From: Dyella japonica DSM 16301
GTDB lineage: Bacteria > Pseudomonadota > Gammaproteobacteria > Xanthomonadales > Rhodanobacteraceae
Reading direction: 5' to 3'
Length of the DNA: 46,071 bases
Assembly (NCBI RefSeq): GCF_001010355.1
Contig: NZ_JPLA01000003.1
Span: 97,645-143,715, forward strand
Shown here: positions 16,961 to 24,959 of the stretch, piece by piece
How positions within the stretch are numbered: position 1 is the first letter of the stretch
How the letters are laid out: every line of letters begins with the position of its first letter
The notes under the pieces: generated by a model
What the model saw: only the letters and a program-made list of their open reading frames with translations
Database searches by the model: none
What the model was told of the DNA's origin: nothing
Translations under genes and position numbers: made by a program

Positions 16961-17892
16961 GCGTGATGCCCTGGCATGAGGAGCATTGGGAGCGCCTGCA
17001 GGCGCGGCGTGAGCGCAATGCGATGCCGCACGCGCTCCTGCTGTGCGGGCCGGAAGGCCTGGGCAAGCGCGACTTCATGCGCCGCTTCGCCGAGGGTCTG
17101 CTGTGCCAGCATCCGCAACACGGCGAGCCGTGCGGCAAGTGCCGCAGCTGCCTGTTGTTTGCGGCGGGCACGCATCCGGATTTCGCCACGCTGAGTTTTG
17201 GCCTGCGCAAGGACGGCGTGCAGCGCAGCGAGATCGTAGTCGACCAGGTGCGCGAGCTGTCCGCCCGCCTGGCCATGTCCAGCCAGTTCGGCGGCTGGCA
17301 GATCGTGTGCATCGATCCGGCCGATGCGATGAACACGGCGGCGGCGAACGCCTTGCTCAAGACGCTGGAAGAACCCTCGCCGCAGACCTTGCTGCTGCTG
17401 GTCGCCGATGCGCCCTGGCGCCTGCCGCAGACCATCCGCAGCCGCTGCCAGCGCATTGAATTTCACTTGCCGCCGCGCGAGCAGGCGCTGGCCTGGCTGG
17501 AGCAGCAAGGCGTCAAGGATGCTGCCGCTGCGCTCGATGCGGCAGGCGGCAATCCCGGCATGGCGCGCGCGTGGGCCGAACAAGGTGCGCTCGTGCGTCG
17601 GCAGGAGGTCCGCAAGGATCTCGGCGCGCTGGCGGCGGGACGTGGCGAGGCCATGGAAGTGGCGCGCCGCTGGCTCGACAACGAGCCGCAGCAGCGCCTG
17701 TGGTTTGCCGCTCAGGCGGCGGCCGAAGAGTTGAAGTTGCGCGCCACCGCGGGGCAGGGGCCGCTGGCCAGTCAGCTGGACGCCGAAGGGCTCGACCAGT
17801 GGTATATGGCGGCCAATCGCACGCGCGAATCACTGCGTGGTCCCTTGCGCGGCGATCTGCTCCTGTTGGAATTGCTTGCACGCTGGCACTGA
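16957..17892 (+). CDS. holB: DNA polymerase III subunit delta prime
   Basis: 311 residues, a clamp-loader subunit. It has the non-hydrolysing P-loop-like GPEGLGKR (31-38), a four-Cys zinc module (Cys50, 59, 62 and 65) and the clamp-loader segment NALLKTLEEPSP followed by SRCQRIEF, the SRC motif of the arginine finger. Start ATG overlaps the tmk stop. It ends the overlapping run fabF-pabB-pabC-mltG-tmk-holB. In related bacteria pilZ and tatD follow directly; here two other genes lie between holB and pilZ and no tatD is present in the window. Confidence 0.93.
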   Translation: MSVMPWHEEHWERLQARRERNAMPHALLLCGPEGLGKRDFMRRFAEGLLCQHPQHGEPCGKCRSCLLFAAGTHPDFATLSFGLRKDGVQRSEIVVDQVRELSARLAMSSQFGGWQIVCIDPADAMNTAAANALLKTLEEPSPQTLLLLVADAPWRLPQTIRSRCQRIEFHLPPREQALAWLEQQGVKDAAAALDAAGGNPGMARAWAEQGALVRRQEVRKDLGALAAGRGEAMEVARRWLDNEPQQRLWFAAQAAAEELKLRATAGQGPLASQLDAEGLDQWYMAANRTRESLRGPLRGDLLLLELLARWH

Positions 17893-17974
17893 GGCCAGCG
17901 TGACAACCATGTGGCAGTCACCGCGTTTCCCCTAGGGAAAGGCCGCTGACAGGCCGCCTGCCTACGCTTCGCCG

Positions 17975-19597
17975 ATGAAGTTTGCCTCCCAACGCCAGCT
18001 CCCCATTTGGCCGTGGATTTCGCTCTTGTTCCTGCTGGTCCTTCGACTGGCATGGCTCAATGCGTACACGCTCAACTCCGACGAAGCGCAGCACGCGCAC
18101 GTGGCATGGGCGTGGACGCAAGGGCTGCTGCCGTACCGCGATGTGTTCGACAACCATGGCCCGCTATTCGGCTGGCTGCACTCGCCCTTGCTCAAGTGGC
18201 TGGACAACCGTCCCGATGTGCTGACCTGGCTGCGCCTGGCCATGCAGTTCTGGTATGTGATTGCGCTGGGTTCGGCAGGCTGGATGGCGCAGCGGCTCTA
18301 CGGGTGGCGCGTCGCTGCCGTGGTCGTGCTGGTGGCCGGTTTGTTCCCGCGCTTCTTCGTGGTCAGCGGACAGTTCCGCACCGACGACATGTGGATGGCG
18401 ATGTGGCTGCTGGGCATGGCGTTCGTGGCAGGAGCGCCGCCGCGCCTGTGGCGTTACTTCATCGCCGGCCTGGCGATGGGCTGCGCGTTGTCGGTATCGC
18501 AGAAAACGCTGGTGCTGCTGGTCACCACCATCGTTTCGGCTGGCGTGGTGCGGCTGATGCGTCCGTCGCATGCGCCGCGTGCCGGTGTGCGCTGCTGGAT
18601 CGCGGCCTTGGTGGGTGTGCTGGTGGTGCCGGCGATCTGGACGATCTGGCTGGGCACGCATGGCTTGCTGGAAGACGCCTGGTATGGGCTGGCCGAGTAC
18701 AACATCGGCGGCGCCAACAAACGGCATGCGGCGCAGCAAGGTTTGTGGTTTCTGATTTTCGCGGCGGTGCTGGTGGTCTTCTGCGTGCGCGAAGCGCGCC
18801 AGCGTTCGGAAGGCGGTTTCGACTGGACCGTGTTCTTTGCCTTGCAGGGTGGTCTGTACCTGCTGCTGATCTGGTTTATCTGGCCGCTCATTACCAAGCA
18901 GGATTTCCTGCCGGTGCTGCCGACGCTCGCGATTGCCTCTGCCGGCCTGGCAGCGACCTGGCAATGGCTGAACACGCGGCCGATCTTGCGCGGCGCGTTG
19001 TTGCTGGTGTTGCTGGTGGCAGAAATGGCGACCGTCATAGCCTATGCGCCGCCGTGGCAGGACGACCTGGCCGAACAGCGCAACGAGCTGTCGAGCGTGC
19101 TGCGCTACACGAACGAAACCGACACGGTGATGGACCCCAAGGGCGACTCGATCTTCCGCATGCGCCCTTACTACCCCGTGCTGGAGAGCCTGGCCATGCG
19201 GCGCCTGCGCCGTGGGCAGATGGCCGACACCATCGTCGACGACCTGGTCAACCATCGGACCATGCTGGTGGTGTTGCGTCGCCTGCCGCCGTCGAGCGCG
19301 CGCTTCGTGATGCTCAATTATGTGCAGGCGGGCGGCGACATCTGGATCGCCGGCCGTATGCTTGCCGATCATCAGCCCCAGCAGACCATCGATGTGAATG
19401 TACCCGGAGACTACGTGGTGACCGATGGACACCAGCGCCTCAGCGGCAGCCTCGATGGCGCCCCGCCGGCGGACCACTGGTTCCTGGGCCGCGGCACCCA
19501 CCATCTGGTGCTCAGCGGCGGCACGCCCGTGGCGTATGTGTGGTCGCAGGCCTTCGATCGCGGCTGGCGTCCGGCGCCTCCTGTCACGGGAGGCTGA
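17975..19597 (+). CDS. GT-C membrane glycosyltransferase, ArnT-like
   Basis: 540 residues with about ten membrane helices. The first periplasmic loop has the catalytic-type acidic pair in TLNSDEAQHAHVAWAW (Asp36-Glu37), then GLLPYRDVFDNHGPLF, a pattern of the GT39/GT83-like polyprenyl-phosphate-sugar transferases. The C-terminal about 170 residues are soluble, probably periplasmic. Not closely similar in sequence to the GT at 4513-6102. It lies 82 bases after holB, preceded by a small hairpin (TTTCCC 17926-17931 / GGGAAA 17935-17940) and no clear promoter. The PIG-L gene starts two bases after its stop, so the pair probably acts in one glycan or lipid pathway, which I cannot name. Confidence 0.78.
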   Translation: MKFASQRQLPIWPWISLLFLLVLRLAWLNAYTLNSDEAQHAHVAWAWTQGLLPYRDVFDNHGPLFGWLHSPLLKWLDNRPDVLTWLRLAMQFWYVIALGSAGWMAQRLYGWRVAAVVVLVAGLFPRFFVVSGQFRTDDMWMAMWLLGMAFVAGAPPRLWRYFIAGLAMGCALSVSQKTLVLLVTTIVSAGVVRLMRPSHAPRAGVRCWIAALVGVLVVPAIWTIWLGTHGLLEDAWYGLAEYNIGGANKRHAAQQGLWFLIFAAVLVVFCVREARQRSEGGFDWTVFFALQGGLYLLLIWFIWPLITKQDFLPVLPTLAIASAGLAATWQWLNTRPILRGALLLVLLVAEMATVIAYAPPWQDDLAEQRNELSSVLRYTNETDTVMDPKGDSIFRMRPYYPVLESLAMRRLRRGQMADTIVDDLVNHRTMLVVLRRLPPSSARFVMLNYVQAGGDIWIAGRMLADHQPQQTIDVNVPGDYVVTDGHQRLSGSLDGAPPADHWFLGRGTHHLVLSGGTPVAYVWSQAFDRGWRPAPPVTGG

Positions 19598-19598
19598 T

Positions 19599-20528
19599 AT
19601 GAGCTTGAGCCTGAATGCCCGGACGCGACTGCTGGTCGTCGCGCCGCACCCGGATGACGAATCGATCGCGACCGGCGAGCTGATCCTGCAGGTGCGCCAG
19701 GCCGGCGGCGAGGTGCAGATCCTGCTGCTCACCAATGGCGACAACAATCCCTGGCCGCAGCGTTGGGTGGAACGCCGGCTGCGCATCGGCGCCGACGAGC
19801 GCCGCCGCTGGGGTGAGCGCCGGCGTACCGAGGTCACCCAGGCGCTGGCCCAATTGGGCGTGACCGGCGAGGCATTGCAGCCACTGGGCTGGCCGGACAT
19901 GGGCATCACCCGTCGGCTTTGCGATCAGCTCGATGCCAGTGTCGAGATGGTGGTCCAGTGCCTGGAGGCGTTTCGTCCCACCCTGGTCGCCTTGCCCGCG
20001 CTGGGCGATCACCATCCCGATCACGGCGCCGCCCATGTGCTGACCCGGCTGGCGGTAGCCGGTGCCGACGGCGAGGCGCCGCGCATGCTGGCCTACCTGG
20101 TGCACGGTCAGGAAGTCACCGGCAAGGGCAGGGTGAAGCTCGATTCCTCAGTCGGTATTCACGCCACCAAGATGGCCGCTCTCGCCTGCCATCGCAGCCA
20201 GATGGCCTTGAGCGGCAAGCGCATGCGCCGTCTGGCCGATCGAGGCGAGCGGTATCAGGCGGTTCGCGGGACATCGGTGGCGGCCGAATCGGCCGTCCTG
20301 CCATGGCAGCCATCGCGCCTGCTCCAGCGCTGGCTGCGCCTGACCCTGGTCGACGAGCGCGGCGTCCGCCAATGGCCGTGGCGCCAGGCGCCGCTGAGCA
20401 TGGACGGGCAGGGACGTTACGTGCTGCACGGTTTGGATCCGGCCGCTCCGGGGCCGCGCTTCCTCAAGCTGCACATGAATCTGCCGTCGCCCTGGATCTT
20501 CGACCGCTGGGGCTGGTGCGAGCTCTAG
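19599..20528 (+). CDS. PIG-L (LmbE-like) zinc deacetylase family protein
   Basis: 309 residues. The PIG-L family removes N-acetyl groups from N-acetylglucosamine-type sugars. The zinc motif is APHPDDESIATG (His17, Asp20) near the N-terminus and the second site is GDHHPDHGAAH (138-142, His142). The family core ends near residue 235; the last about 75 residues (WQPSRLLQRWLRL onward) look like an added domain I do not recognise. The ribosome binding site GGGAGG overlaps the end of the upstream glycosyltransferase, two bases apart, indicating coupling. A sugar transferred by the GT and deacetylated by this enzyme is a reasonable but unproven pairing; location (cytoplasm) is inferred from lack of signal peptide. 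Confidence 0.82.
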   Translation: MSLSLNARTRLLVVAPHPDDESIATGELILQVRQAGGEVQILLLTNGDNNPWPQRWVERRLRIGADERRRWGERRRTEVTQALAQLGVTGEALQPLGWPDMGITRRLCDQLDASVEMVVQCLEAFRPTLVALPALGDHHPDHGAAHVLTRLAVAGADGEAPRMLAYLVHGQEVTGKGRVKLDSSVGIHATKMAALACHRSQMALSGKRMRRLADRGERYQAVRGTSVAAESAVLPWQPSRLLQRWLRLTLVDERGVRQWPWRQAPLSMDGQGRYVLHGLDPAAPGPRFLKLHMNLPSPWIFDRWGWCEL

Positions 20529-20555
20529 CGCCGTCACATTCCGTCGACATCTCGC

Positions 20556-20585
20556 TTGTGGCCAAGGCCGGCCGCTCGCTACGAT
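20556..20585 (+). promoter_or_regulatory. Possible promoter of pilZ
   Basis: TTGTGG (20556-20561) and TACGAT (20580-20585) with an 18-base spacer, 41 bases before the pilZ ATG. Moderate consensus match. It suggests pilZ is transcribed on its own despite following the PIG-L gene closely. Confidence 0.45.
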
Positions 20586-20626
20586 GCGGCTGAGGGGCGC
20601 TGCATCAGCGGCGTACAGGAGCAGTC

Positions 20627-20983
20627 ATGAATCCGGCCATTGCCGCCCGCCAGGGCATCATTTCGTTGAAGATCAAGGACACGGCGTCGCTCTACAACGC
20701 CTATATGCCTTATCTGAAGCACGGTGGCCTGTTCGCCCCCACGGCCCAGAAGTACGCCCTCGGCGACGAGGTGGTGCTGCTGATCAACCTCACCGATGAA
20801 GGCGAGCGCCTGTCGGTGGCCGGCAAGGTGGTCTGGGTCACCCCGGTCGGTGCGCAGGGCAACCGCACGGCCGGCATCGGCGTGCAGTTCAACGAATCGT
20901 CCGATGGCGAAGTGGCGCGTACCCGGATTGAGAACATCCTGGCCGGCCTGACCGGATCCGAGCGCCCGACGCATACCATGTAG
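20627..20983 (+). CDS. pilZ: Type IV pilus PilZ protein
   Basis: 118 residues, matching the founding, degenerate PilZ group needed for type IV pilus assembly (Xanthomonas XC1028 type). Features: ARQGIISLKIKD, YNAYMPYLKHGGLF, GKVVWVTPVGAQGNRTAGIG and the terminal PTHTM. The RxxxR and (D/N)xSxxG residues that bind c-di-GMP in other PilZ domains are absent, as expected. These proteins bind the assembly ATPase PilB and the GGDEF-EAL protein FimX. AGGAG lies before the ATG. The stop codon TAG (20981-20983) is formed by the first bases of the palindromic element that follows; without that element the frame would stop at TAA. Confidence 0.92.
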   Translation: MNPAIAARQGIISLKIKDTASLYNAYMPYLKHGGLFAPTAQKYALGDEVVLLINLTDEGERLSVAGKVVWVTPVGAQGNRTAGIGVQFNESSDGEVARTRIENILAGLTGSERPTHTM

Positions 20984-21222
20984 AGCCTGTTCACAATCTC
21001 CTCGTGGCCCGCGCCGGGATCTGTTTGCGCCCAGGACAAGGAAGAACGATGGAGTGTACGTCCGTACACGACTGAGTGATGACGCGGTCCTGGGGGCAAA
21101 CAGACCCGGCCCGAAGGGTTGTTCTTGAGTGGCCCCCAGCCGGCAGCGCGTGGCGCCACGCGCTGCCGGCTGGGGCCACTCAAGAACAACGCGGGCTACG
21201 AGGAGATCGTGAGCAGGCTCTA
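20981..21222. mobile_element. Nested inverted-repeat element, MITE-like, at the pilZ stop codon
   Basis: Nearly the whole 242 bases fold on themselves. Outer arms 20981-21013 and 21190-21222 pair at 30 of 33 positions. Inside are two independent hairpins. Hairpin one has arms 21014-21037 / 21087-21109 and at its tip the palindrome GTGTACGTCCGTACAC (21054-21069). Hairpin two has arms 21118-21154 / 21155-21190, about 36 bp with one bulged base and no loop. The element begins TAGAGCCTG and ends CAGGCTCTA, with TA at each end, as expected for IS630/Tc1-type target duplication, though the terminal TA could simply be part of the inverted repeat. No plausible protein is encoded. MITE is my best reading; a structured RNA or bidirectional terminator is possible. 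Confidence 0.6.
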
Positions 21223-21295
21223 AGACCTTGGTCGCAATGGCTTACGACCGCTGGAAGAAACCCCTGCAAATCTCCTTCCAAATAGCCGTCAAGGC

Positions 21296-21323
21296 TTGTT
21301 GTTGTTAAGCGCACTGATACAAT
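21296..21323 (+). promoter_or_regulatory. Promoter of the nuo operon
   Basis: TTGTTG (21296-21301) and TACAAT (21318-21323), 16-base spacer. Predicted transcription start near 21330, giving a leader of about 165 bases before nuoA. It is the only good promoter upstream of nuoA and lies outside the palindromic element. Confidence 0.65.
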
Positions 21324-21329
21324 GTCGCG

Positions 21330-21494
21330 ATCCCTCGATTCAGATCGAGGGAAGTCGGACGCTCGCTGCCCCCAATGCAGGTGATCGTGGCGCCTAGCCT
21401 TTGGCCCTTGCGGGCCATGCCGAACCCAAGTTCCGCGGACCGTTTCCCCGACGGTCACTGATGCGCCAATGAAGGCGCGGAGGTACGTTTCACC
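21330..21494 (+). promoter_or_regulatory. Structured 5' leader of the nuo operon
   Basis: The leader holds four successive short hairpins: TCCCTCGAT / ATCGAGGGA (21331-21352, perfect 9 bp with TCAG loop), TGGCCC / GGGCCA (21402-21417), GACCGT / ACGGTC (21438-21456) and GCGCC / GGCGC (21463-21478). The last ends exactly at the ribosome binding site GGAGGT (21479-21484). No U-tract follows any of them, so translation control or mRNA stability is more likely than attenuation. I do not recognise a known leader family. The 72 bases between the palindromic element and the promoter show nothing notable. Confidence 0.45.
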
Positions 21495-21851
21495 GTGCTT
21501 GCCGAATACTGGCCCATTCTGCTCTTCATCGGCGTTGCCGCCGGCCTTGGCGTGGTGCTGCTGGCCATTGGCCTGCTGGCAGGTCCGCGTCGCCCCGAAG
21601 CAGAGAAACTCTCGCCGTACGAGTGCGGCTTCGAAGCCTTCGAAGACGCGCGCATGCGTTTTGACGTGCGCTACTACCTGTTGGCGATTCTTTTCATCAT
21701 CTTCGATCTGGAAATCGCCTTCCTGTTCCCGTGGGCGGTGGTGTTCCAGAAGATCGGCCTGATCGCGCTGATTGAAATGGCGCTGTTCCTGCTGCTCCTT
21801 GTCATTGGTTTTGCTTACGTGTGGAAGAAGGGAGCACTGGAATGGGAGTGA
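21495..21851 (+). CDS. nuoA: NADH-quinone oxidoreductase subunit A
   Basis: 118 residues with three membrane helices. Family motif [20 protein letters not shown] with the conserved Cys-containing loop that sits near the quinone site, then [19 protein letters not shown]. First gene of a complete nuoA-N operon. The start codon is GTG (21495), preceded by GGAGGT at a spacing of about ten bases, somewhat long. nuoB overlaps its end by ten bases. Confidence 0.95.
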   Translation: MLAEYWPILLFIGVAAGLGVVLLAIGLLAGPRRPEAEKLSPYECGFEAFEDARMRFDVRYYLLAILFIIFDLEIAFLFPWAVVFQKIGLIALIEMALFLLLLVIGFAYVWKKGALEWE

Positions 21852-22399
21852 TCTCGTCGCTTGACCGGGTGATGCACAACCCGCAGCCGTTGAACCTGGT
21901 GGACGACATCCTGCGTCCGGCCGAAGACAACCCTGTCATGCAGCGCGGCTTCGCCACGACCAGCGTCGACGCCCTGATGAACTGGGCGCGCACCGGTTCG
22001 ATGTGGCCGATGACCTTTGGTCTGGCCTGCTGCGCCGTGGAAATGATGCATGCCGGCGCCGCGCGCCTGGACCTGGACCGCTACGGCGTGGTGTTCCGCC
22101 CCAGCCCGCGCCAGTCCGACGTGATGATCGTGGCCGGCACGCTGGTCAACAAGATGGCCCCGGCGTTGCGCAAGGTCTATGACCAGATGCCCGATCCGAA
22201 GTGGGTCATCTCCATGGGTAGCTGCGCCAATGGCGGCGGCTACTACCACTACTCGTACTCCGTGGTGCGTGGCTGCGACCGCATCGTGCCGGTGGACATC
22301 TACGTGCCGGGCTGCCCGCCGACGGCCGAAGCGCTGATCCACGGCATCCTGCAGTTGCAGAAGAAGATCCGCCGCACCAACACCATCGCGCGTTCCTGA
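21842..22399 (+). CDS. nuoB: NADH-quinone oxidoreductase subunit B
   Basis: 185 residues, the peripheral-arm subunit holding the terminal [4Fe-4S] cluster N2 that reduces quinone. All four ligands are present: the tandem Cys63-Cys64 (LACCAVEMM), Cys128 (GSCANGGG) and Cys158 ([10 protein letters not shown]). The ATG at 21842 fits the family N-terminus ([10 protein letters not shown]); an in-frame ATG at 21821 would lie well inside nuoA. Overlaps the nuoA end, so translation is coupled. Confidence 0.96.
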   Translation: MGVISSLDRVMHNPQPLNLVDDILRPAEDNPVMQRGFATTSVDALMNWARTGSMWPMTFGLACCAVEMMHAGAARLDLDRYGVVFRPSPRQSDVMIVAGTLVNKMAPALRKVYDQMPDPKWVISMGSCANGGGYYHYSYSVVRGCDRIVPVDIYVPGCPPTAEALIHGILQLQKKIRRTNTIARS

Positions 22400-22416
22400 C
22401 AAAGGCGCAGCAGAGC

Positions 22417-23145
22417 ATGACTGATACCTCTTTCAACTCGCTGGCCGAGCGTCTGTCCGCGCGATTCGGCGACACGCTGACGATCAGCGTCGTCCGCAAC
22501 GAAGTCACCGCCGAAGTGGCCGCCGCCGACCTGCTCGCGGTGGCCACGGCTTTGCGCGACGAAGCCTCGTTCCGCTTTGGCGTGCCGATCGACGTCTGCG
22601 GCATCGATTACCTGGGCTACGGCCAGACCGAATGGGACACCGAAACCGTGTCCGGCACCGGCTTCTCGCGTGGCGTGGAAGGCGAGGCCGTGGGCCGCTT
22701 CAAGTGGGCTGACCGTCCGCATGCCGAATCCTCACCGCGCCGCTTCGCCTCGGTCGTGCACATCCTGTCGCTGGAGAACAACCAGCGCCTGCGTCTGCGC
22801 GTGTTCTGCGAAGACGACACGCTGCCGATCGTGCCCTCGCTGACCGGCATCTGGCCGGGCGTGAACTGGTTCGAGCGCGAGTCGTTCGACCTGTACGGCA
22901 TCATCTACGACGGTCACCCGGATCTGCGCCGCATCCTTACCGACTACGGCTTCGTGGGTCACCCGTTCCGCAAGGACTTCCCGCTGATCGGCAATGTCGA
23001 AGTGCGTTACGACCCCGAGCAGAAGCGCGTGGTGTACGAACCCGTGTCGATCGAGCCGCGCGTGCTGGTGCCGCGCGTCATCCGTGACGATGCCGACCTG
23101 CTGCAGGCCAAGGCCGAAGCGGCCGATAACTGGCGGAATAACTGA
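22417..23145 (+). CDS. nuoC: NADH-quinone oxidoreductase subunit C
   Basis: 242 residues, the 30-kDa subunit of the connecting module. It ends its core with [20 protein letters not shown] and [15 protein letters not shown], the family signature. In E. coli nuoC and nuoD are fused; here they are separate genes two bases apart. An inserted segment around residues 75-110 ([20 protein letters not shown]) is less conserved. No cofactor. Confidence 0.95.
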   Translation: MTDTSFNSLAERLSARFGDTLTISVVRNEVTAEVAAADLLAVATALRDEASFRFGVPIDVCGIDYLGYGQTEWDTETVSGTGFSRGVEGEAVGRFKWADRPHAESSPRRFASVVHILSLENNQRLRLRVFCEDDTLPIVPSLTGIWPGVNWFERESFDLYGIIYDGHPDLRRILTDYGFVGHPFRKDFPLIGNVEVRYDPEQKRVVYEPVSIEPRVLVPRVIRDDADLLQAKAEAADNWRNN

Positions 23146-23147
23146 TC

Positions 23148-24401
23148 ATGCAAGAGATCCGCAACTACACCATGAACTTCGGCCCGCAGCATCCCGCTGC
23201 GCACGGCGTGCTGCGCCTGGTGCTGGAGATGGACGGCGAAACCGTGGTTCGTGCCGATCCGCATATCGGTCTGCTCCACCGCGGTACCGAGAAGCTGGCC
23301 GAATCCAAGCCGTTCAATCAGTCGATCGGCTACATGGATCGCCTCGACTACGTGTCGATGATGTGCAACGAGCACGCTTACGTGCGTTCCATCGAAACCC
23401 TGCTGGGTATCGAGGTGCCGGAGCGTGCGCAGTACATCCGCACGATGTTCGACGAGATCACCCGCATCCTCAATCACCTGATGTGGATCGGTTCCAACGC
23501 GCTCGACCTGGGTGCGATGGCGGTGTTCCTGTACGCGTTCCGTGAGCGCGAGGAACTGATGGACGTCTACGAGGCGGTGTCGGGCGCGCGCATGCACGCG
23601 ACCTATTACCGTCCGGGTGGCGTCTACCGCGACCTGCCCAACCACATGTCGCAGTACCGCGAGTCGCCCTGGCACAAGGGCAAGGACCTCAAGCGCCTGA
23701 ATTCCTGGCGCGAAGGTTCGATGCTCGACTATCTGGAAGCGTTCACCAGCGACTTCCCGACCAAGGTCGACGAGTACGAAGAACTGCTCACCAACAACCG
23801 CATCTGGAAGCAGCGCACGGTCGGCATCGGCGTGATCCCGCCGGAAAAGGCGCAGGCCTGGGGCATGACCGGCGTGATGCTGCGCGGTTCGGGCATCGAA
23901 TGGGATCTGCGCAAGAAGCAGCCGTACGCCAAGTACGCCGAAGTTGATTTCGACATCCCGGTGGGCGTGGGCGGCGACTGCTACGACCGTTACCTGGTGC
24001 GCGTGGAAGAAATGCGCCAGTCCAACCGCATCATCCAGCAGTGCGTGAAGTGGCTGAAGGCCAACCCGGGTCCTGTGATCGTGCAGAACTACAAGGTGGC
24101 GCCGCCGCATCGCGAAAGCATGAAGGAGGACATGGAAGCACTGATCCATCACTTCAAGCTGTTCACGGAAGGCTATGGCGTGCCTGCGGGCGAAACCTAT
24201 GCCGCCGTGGAAGCACCGAAGGGTGAGTTCGGTTGCTACCTGGTATCCGATGGTGCGAACAAGCCGTTCCGCGTGCATCTGCGCGCGCCGGGCTTCGCCC
24301 ATCTGTCCTCGATGGACGTCACCGTACGCGGCCACATGCTGGCCGACGTGGTGGCGATGATCGGTACTTATGACCTCGTGTTCGGCGAAGTCGATCGCTG
24401 A
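23148..24401 (+). CDS. nuoD: NADH-quinone oxidoreductase subunit D
   Basis: 417 residues, the 49-kDa subunit that forms the quinone pocket with NuoB. Signature [20 protein letters not shown] at the N-terminus, [15 protein letters not shown], and the C-terminal FGEVDR. The His and Tyr residues that bind the quinone head group in studied complexes fall in the conserved HPAAHG loop and the [14 protein letters not shown] region. Full length; separate from nuoC. Confidence 0.97.
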   Translation: MQEIRNYTMNFGPQHPAAHGVLRLVLEMDGETVVRADPHIGLLHRGTEKLAESKPFNQSIGYMDRLDYVSMMCNEHAYVRSIETLLGIEVPERAQYIRTMFDEITRILNHLMWIGSNALDLGAMAVFLYAFREREELMDVYEAVSGARMHATYYRPGGVYRDLPNHMSQYRESPWHKGKDLKRLNSWREGSMLDYLEAFTSDFPTKVDEYEELLTNNRIWKQRTVGIGVIPPEKAQAWGMTGVMLRGSGIEWDLRKKQPYAKYAEVDFDIPVGVGGDCYDRYLVRVEEMRQSNRIIQQCVKWLKANPGPVIVQNYKVAPPHRESMKEDMEALIHHFKLFTEGYGVPAGETYAAVEAPKGEFGCYLVSDGANKPFRVHLRAPGFAHLSSMDVTVRGHMLADVVAMIGTYDLVFGEVDR

Positions 24402-24419
24402 GCCCGGAGGAAACCACAC

Positions 24420-24947
24420 ATGAAAGCCACCGGAAATTACGCGCAGGTCAAGAACGTCGACCCGCTCGTCGTACTGAACGAACACACTCGTCATCACATC
24501 GAGGAGTGGGTTGCCCGTTTTCCTCCCGACCGCAAGCGCTCGGCGCTGATCCAGGCGCTGTTTGCCGCGCAGGAACAGAACGAAGGCTTCCTCACCGACG
24601 AGCTGATCACCGCCGTTGCCAAGTACCTCGACCTGCCTGCCGTGTGGGCGTACGAGGTGGCGAGCTTCTACTCGATGCTCGAGACCAAGCCGGTGGGCCG
24701 CAACAATGTGGCCATCTGCACCAACGTCTCGTGCTGGCTCAATGGCGCCGATGATCTGGTGAAACATTGCGAGCAGAAGCTGGGCATCAAGCTGGGCGAA
24801 AGCACCGCCGATGGCCGCGTCTATCTGAAGCGCGAAGAAGAATGCATCGCCGCCTGCGCCAGCGCGCCGGCGATGACCGTCAATGGTCACTACCACGAGC
24901 GACTCTCGATCCAGAAGATCGATGAAATCCTCGATGGTTTGAAATAA
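24420..24947 (+). CDS. nuoE: NADH-quinone oxidoreductase subunit E
   Basis: 175 residues, thioredoxin-like 24-kDa subunit of the NADH module. It binds the [2Fe-2S] cluster N1a through Cys100, Cys105 (CTNVSCWLNG), Cys142 and Cys146 (EEECIAACASAPAM). An N-terminal helical bundle (EHTRHHIEEWVARFPPDRKR) is normal. GGAGGAAA precedes its ATG. The N1a reduction state helps limit radical production in complex I. Confidence 0.96.
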   Translation: MKATGNYAQVKNVDPLVVLNEHTRHHIEEWVARFPPDRKRSALIQALFAAQEQNEGFLTDELITAVAKYLDLPAVWAYEVASFYSMLETKPVGRNNVAICTNVSCWLNGADDLVKHCEQKLGIKLGESTADGRVYLKREEECIAACASAPAMTVNGHYHERLSIQKIDEILDGLK

Positions 24948-24959
24948 GGGCTGGGCGCA

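Noticed and set aside
17926..17940. TTTCCC/GGGAAA hairpin before the second glycosyltransferase as a terminator
   Set aside because: Six pairs with a 3-base loop and no T-tract; too weak to call as a terminator.
21223..21494. tRNA-Leu or secG upstream of nuoA, expected from relatives
   Set aside because: No cloverleaf with a conserved T-arm and no SecG-like frame is present; only the promoter and leader hairpins.
20984..21494. tatD after pilZ
   Set aside because: No open frame with TatD motifs; the region is the palindromic element and nuo leader.
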